DNA from: Chryseobacterium sp.
GTDB taxonomy: Bacteria; Bacteroidota; Bacteroidia; Flavobacteriales; Weeksellaceae
NCBI GenBank assembly: GCA_003248755.1
Contig: QFQW01000008.1
Coordinates: forward strand, 1-64,000
Direction: 5' to 3'
Length of the DNA: 64,000 nt
Positions within the stretch are counted from its first letter, which is position 1; each line of letters opens with the position of its first letter. Below are positions 62,364-64,000 of the stretch, piece after piece. Below the pieces are notes generated by a model that saw nothing but the letters and a program-made list of their open reading frames with translations, was not told where the DNA came from and did not search any database. The position numbers were made by a program, and so were the translations under genes.

Positions 62364-62384
62364 TTATAACATAAAACAATTAAA

Positions 62385-63329
62385 ATGAAAAAAGTAAATA
62401 TTAAAAATACAGACCTGGAAATCGCTCCAATCAACTTTGGAGGTAATGTTTTTGGATGGACTCTGGATGAGAAAGAATCGTTCGGTATTTTGAATAAATT
62501 GACAGAAGGCGGATTTAATTTTATTGATACAGCCGACACTTACTCCTGGTGGGTGAACGGAAAAGGCGGACAATCAGAGGAAATCATAGGAAAATGGATG
62601 AAGGAAAGGAAAAACCGCCAAGATATTATTATCGCAACAAAAGTAGGTTCGGAAACCAAAGAACACGGTTTTGACATCAGCAAAAAACATATCCTGAAAT
62701 CTGTTGATGAATCTTTGAAACGCCTTGGAACAGACCATATCGATTTGTACTACACGCATTTTGATGATAATAAAACGCCTGTTGAGGAAACTTTATCAGC
62801 TTATGACGAAATCGTAAAAGCCGGAAAAGTAAGATATATTGCGGCTTCTAATGTTTCTCCGGAAAGATTGATTGAATCTTTTGAAACGGCTGAGAAAAAT
62901 AATTTTCCAAAATATGTGGCGCTCCAGCCCCATTATAATCTGGTGGAAAGAGAAAAATTCGAGACGGAATATGCACCGTTGGTTGAAAAATATGGCTTGA
63001 GTGCATTTCCTTATTGGTCTTTAGCTGCAGGATTCTTAACCGGAAAATACAGAACCGAAGCCGATTTTGAAACAACAGCAAGAGGTGGCGGAATCAAAAA
63101 ATACTTTGATGATAAAGGGAAAGCGGTTTTGGCTGCATTAGATAAAATTTCAGAAAAACATCAATCCCAGCCTGCAACGATTGCTTTGGCCTGGTTGTTA
63201 GCCAATCCTTTGATTACTGCACCAATTGTAAGCGCTACCAGCGAAAGGCAATTGCAGACAATATTCGATGCTCCGAAATTAGAACTGGATTCGGAAGATT
63301 TGGAAATTCTTAATCAAGCTTCAAAATAA
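62385..63329 (+). CDS. Aldo/keto reductase, second copy
   Basis: The 314-residue protein has APINFGGNVFGWTLDEKES, then FIDTADTYSWW (Asp and Tyr), IIIATKVGSE (Lys), HIDLYYTHFDDNKT (His), FPYWSLAAGFLTGKYR and PIVSATSERQLQT near the end, all standard AKR features. It is distinct from the copy at 58575 and resembles the oxidoreductases of the Tas/YhdN type. It starts 21 bases after the MFS stop and is followed 3 bases later by another MFS gene, so the three share a transcript. Confidence 0.93.
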   Translation: MKKVNIKNTDLEIAPINFGGNVFGWTLDEKESFGILNKLTEGGFNFIDTADTYSWWVNGKGGQSEEIIGKWMKERKNRQDIIIATKVGSETKEHGFDISKKHILKSVDESLKRLGTDHIDLYYTHFDDNKTPVEETLSAYDEIVKAGKVRYIAASNVSPERLIESFETAEKNNFPKYVALQPHYNLVEREKFETEYAPLVEKYGLSAFPYWSLAAGFLTGKYRTEADFETTARGGGIKKYFDDKGKAVLAALDKISEKHQSQPATIALAWLLANPLITAPIVSATSERQLQTIFDAPKLELDSEDLEILNQASK

Positions 63330-63332
63330 TCA

Positions 63333-64000
63333 ATGATAGAAGAACAATCAAAGCTGAGCAAAGCTCAGGTTCTAGGGATGGCTGTCGTAGCAGGGATTTG
63401 TGTTTCAAATATCTATTATGCACAGCCAATTCTGCATCAGATTGCTGAGACTTTCAAAGTATCTGAAAGTAAAATGGGAATTATGGTTGGCTTGGGACAA
63501 GTCGGTTATGGTGCAGGATTACTGACATTGGTTCCTCTTGGAGATAAAGTCAATCGTAAAAAATTAATCCTGATTTTATTAGCCATTTTATTCTGTATTT
63601 TGGCAGGAATAGGAATCGTTTCCAATTACTATTTCATTTTCGTATTCAGTTTGTTGTTGGGTTTGACTGCTGTAGCGGCACAAGTTATCTTACCAATGGC
63701 AGCGGAATTATCCGGTAATGAAAAAGGAAAAAATGTAGGAATTATCTTTACCGGAATTCTTGTCGGGATATTAATGGCAAGGGTTTTCAGTGGTTACATA
63801 TCCGAATGGAGCAACTGGAAAATGGTGTATTACATTTCGGCAGGATTCACGATTTTGTCTCTAGGATTTGTCTATTTCAAATTGCCTAGTGTCAAACCGA
63901 CTTTCGGGGATTCTTATTTTAAACTGATTTCATCCTCATTTTATCAGTTAAAACGATTTCCTCAGCTGAGATTATTCGCATTAATGGGCGGCATAGCTTT
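63333..64000 (+). CDS. MFS transporter, 3' truncated by the window
   Basis: The frame opens at the ATG 63333, three bases after the reductase stop, and stays open to the window end (222 codons). It begins MIEEQSKLSKAQVLGMAVVA, then GICVSNIYYAQPILHQIAET, QVGYGAGLLTLVPLGDKVNR (the MFS loop motif) and AAQVILPMAAELSGNEKGKN. This resembles the YgaY/AraJ-type efflux permeases that have an N-YYAQP motif in helix 1. The C-terminal half is not visible. Confidence 0.88.
   Translation, partial: MIEEQSKLSKAQVLGMAVVAGICVSNIYYAQPILHQIAETFKVSESKMGIMVGLGQVGYGAGLLTLVPLGDKVNRKKLILILLAILFCILAGIGIVSNYYFIFVFSLLLGLTAVAAQVILPMAAELSGNEKGKNVGIIFTGILVGILMARVFSGYISEWSNWKMVYYISAGFTILSLGFVYFKLPSVKPTFGDSYFKLISSSFYQLKRFPQLRLFALMGGIA

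Noticed and set aside
1..64000. CRISPR array, prophage, insertion sequence or defence island
   Set aside because: No spaced direct repeats, transposase, integrase or known defence genes were seen on either strand.

Overview
The window is AT-rich DNA from a member of the Bacteroidota, class Flavobacteriia, most likely a Chryseobacterium/Epilithonimonas-type member of the Weeksellaceae. The signs are a complete gldK-gldL-gldM-gldN cluster (gliding motility / type IX secretion), a SusC/SusD pair, proteins with T9SS C-terminal sorting domains of both type A and type B, flavobacterial families such as DUF4270, DUF6341, DUF6427, DUF6157 and DUF6496, and promoters of the Bacteroidota type (-33 TTG, -7 TAnnTTTG). 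The genus is inferred from gene content; no rRNA gene is present. Gene density is high, no gene-free stretch exceeds 300 bases, and I see no prophage, insertion sequence, CRISPR array or defence island.

Layout. 1-3.8 kb: the end of an AraC-type regulator, a TPR membrane protein that looks like the sensor half of the same family without its DNA-binding domain, a DUF1569 protein, a repeat-bearing gap, a small secreted protein and an Old Yellow Enzyme. 3.9-10.9 kb (minus): a very large T9SS-exported surface protein, then a SusC/SusD nutrient-uptake pair with its own terminator. 11-17.8 kb (plus): RNase HII, an AddA/RecB-like helicase-nuclease, a fumarylacetoacetate hydrolase-family enzyme, a universal stress protein, and the DUF6341/DUF6427/DUF3109 group. 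17.9-24.2 kb: secreted proteins, including a 22-residue-repeat protein, an anchored GH25 muramidase and a T9SS-secreted M14 carboxypeptidase. 24.4-29.7 kb: an ABC-F protein, then an iron-uptake unit (TonB-dependent siderophore receptor plus PepSY membrane protein) with a Fur-like palindrome next to its promoter.

29.7-34.1 kb (minus): assimilatory sulfate reduction, running cysH, cysD, cysN and a fused siroheme-synthase-like/TSUP transporter, behind a strong promoter. 34.1-44.6 kb (minus): an FAD oxidoreductase and a long conserved block: a truncated GlgA-like protein, a DUF4270 lipoprotein, glmS, then gldK, gldL, gldM and gldN, closed by a strong terminator. 44.9-50.3 kb: panC, a self-contained tRNA-Lys(TTT) unit, aroK, an S4 RNA-binding protein, an FKBP-like lipoprotein, mtaB (apparently leaderless) and small hypothetical genes. 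50.6-55.8 kb: an HtrA protease, an MFS transporter, a YceI protein and a sodium:solute symporter. 55.8-64 kb: unknown small genes, then an AraC regulator divergent from a cluster of two aldo/keto reductases, DoxX, an alpha/beta hydrolase and two MFS exporters, which looks like a reactive-carbonyl or xenobiotic response locus. The last MFS gene runs off the window.

The strongest leads are non-coding or architectural rather than a new enzyme system. They are a foldback repeat family present twice (33.2 and 61.1 kb), a second foldback at 56.9 kb, an 18-bp palindrome covering the start of the AraC gene, a GlgA-like protein without the substrate-binding signature or C-terminal half, the siroheme-synthase/TSUP fusion, the orphan TPR sensor half, and back-to-back divergent -7 elements at 16.3 kb.
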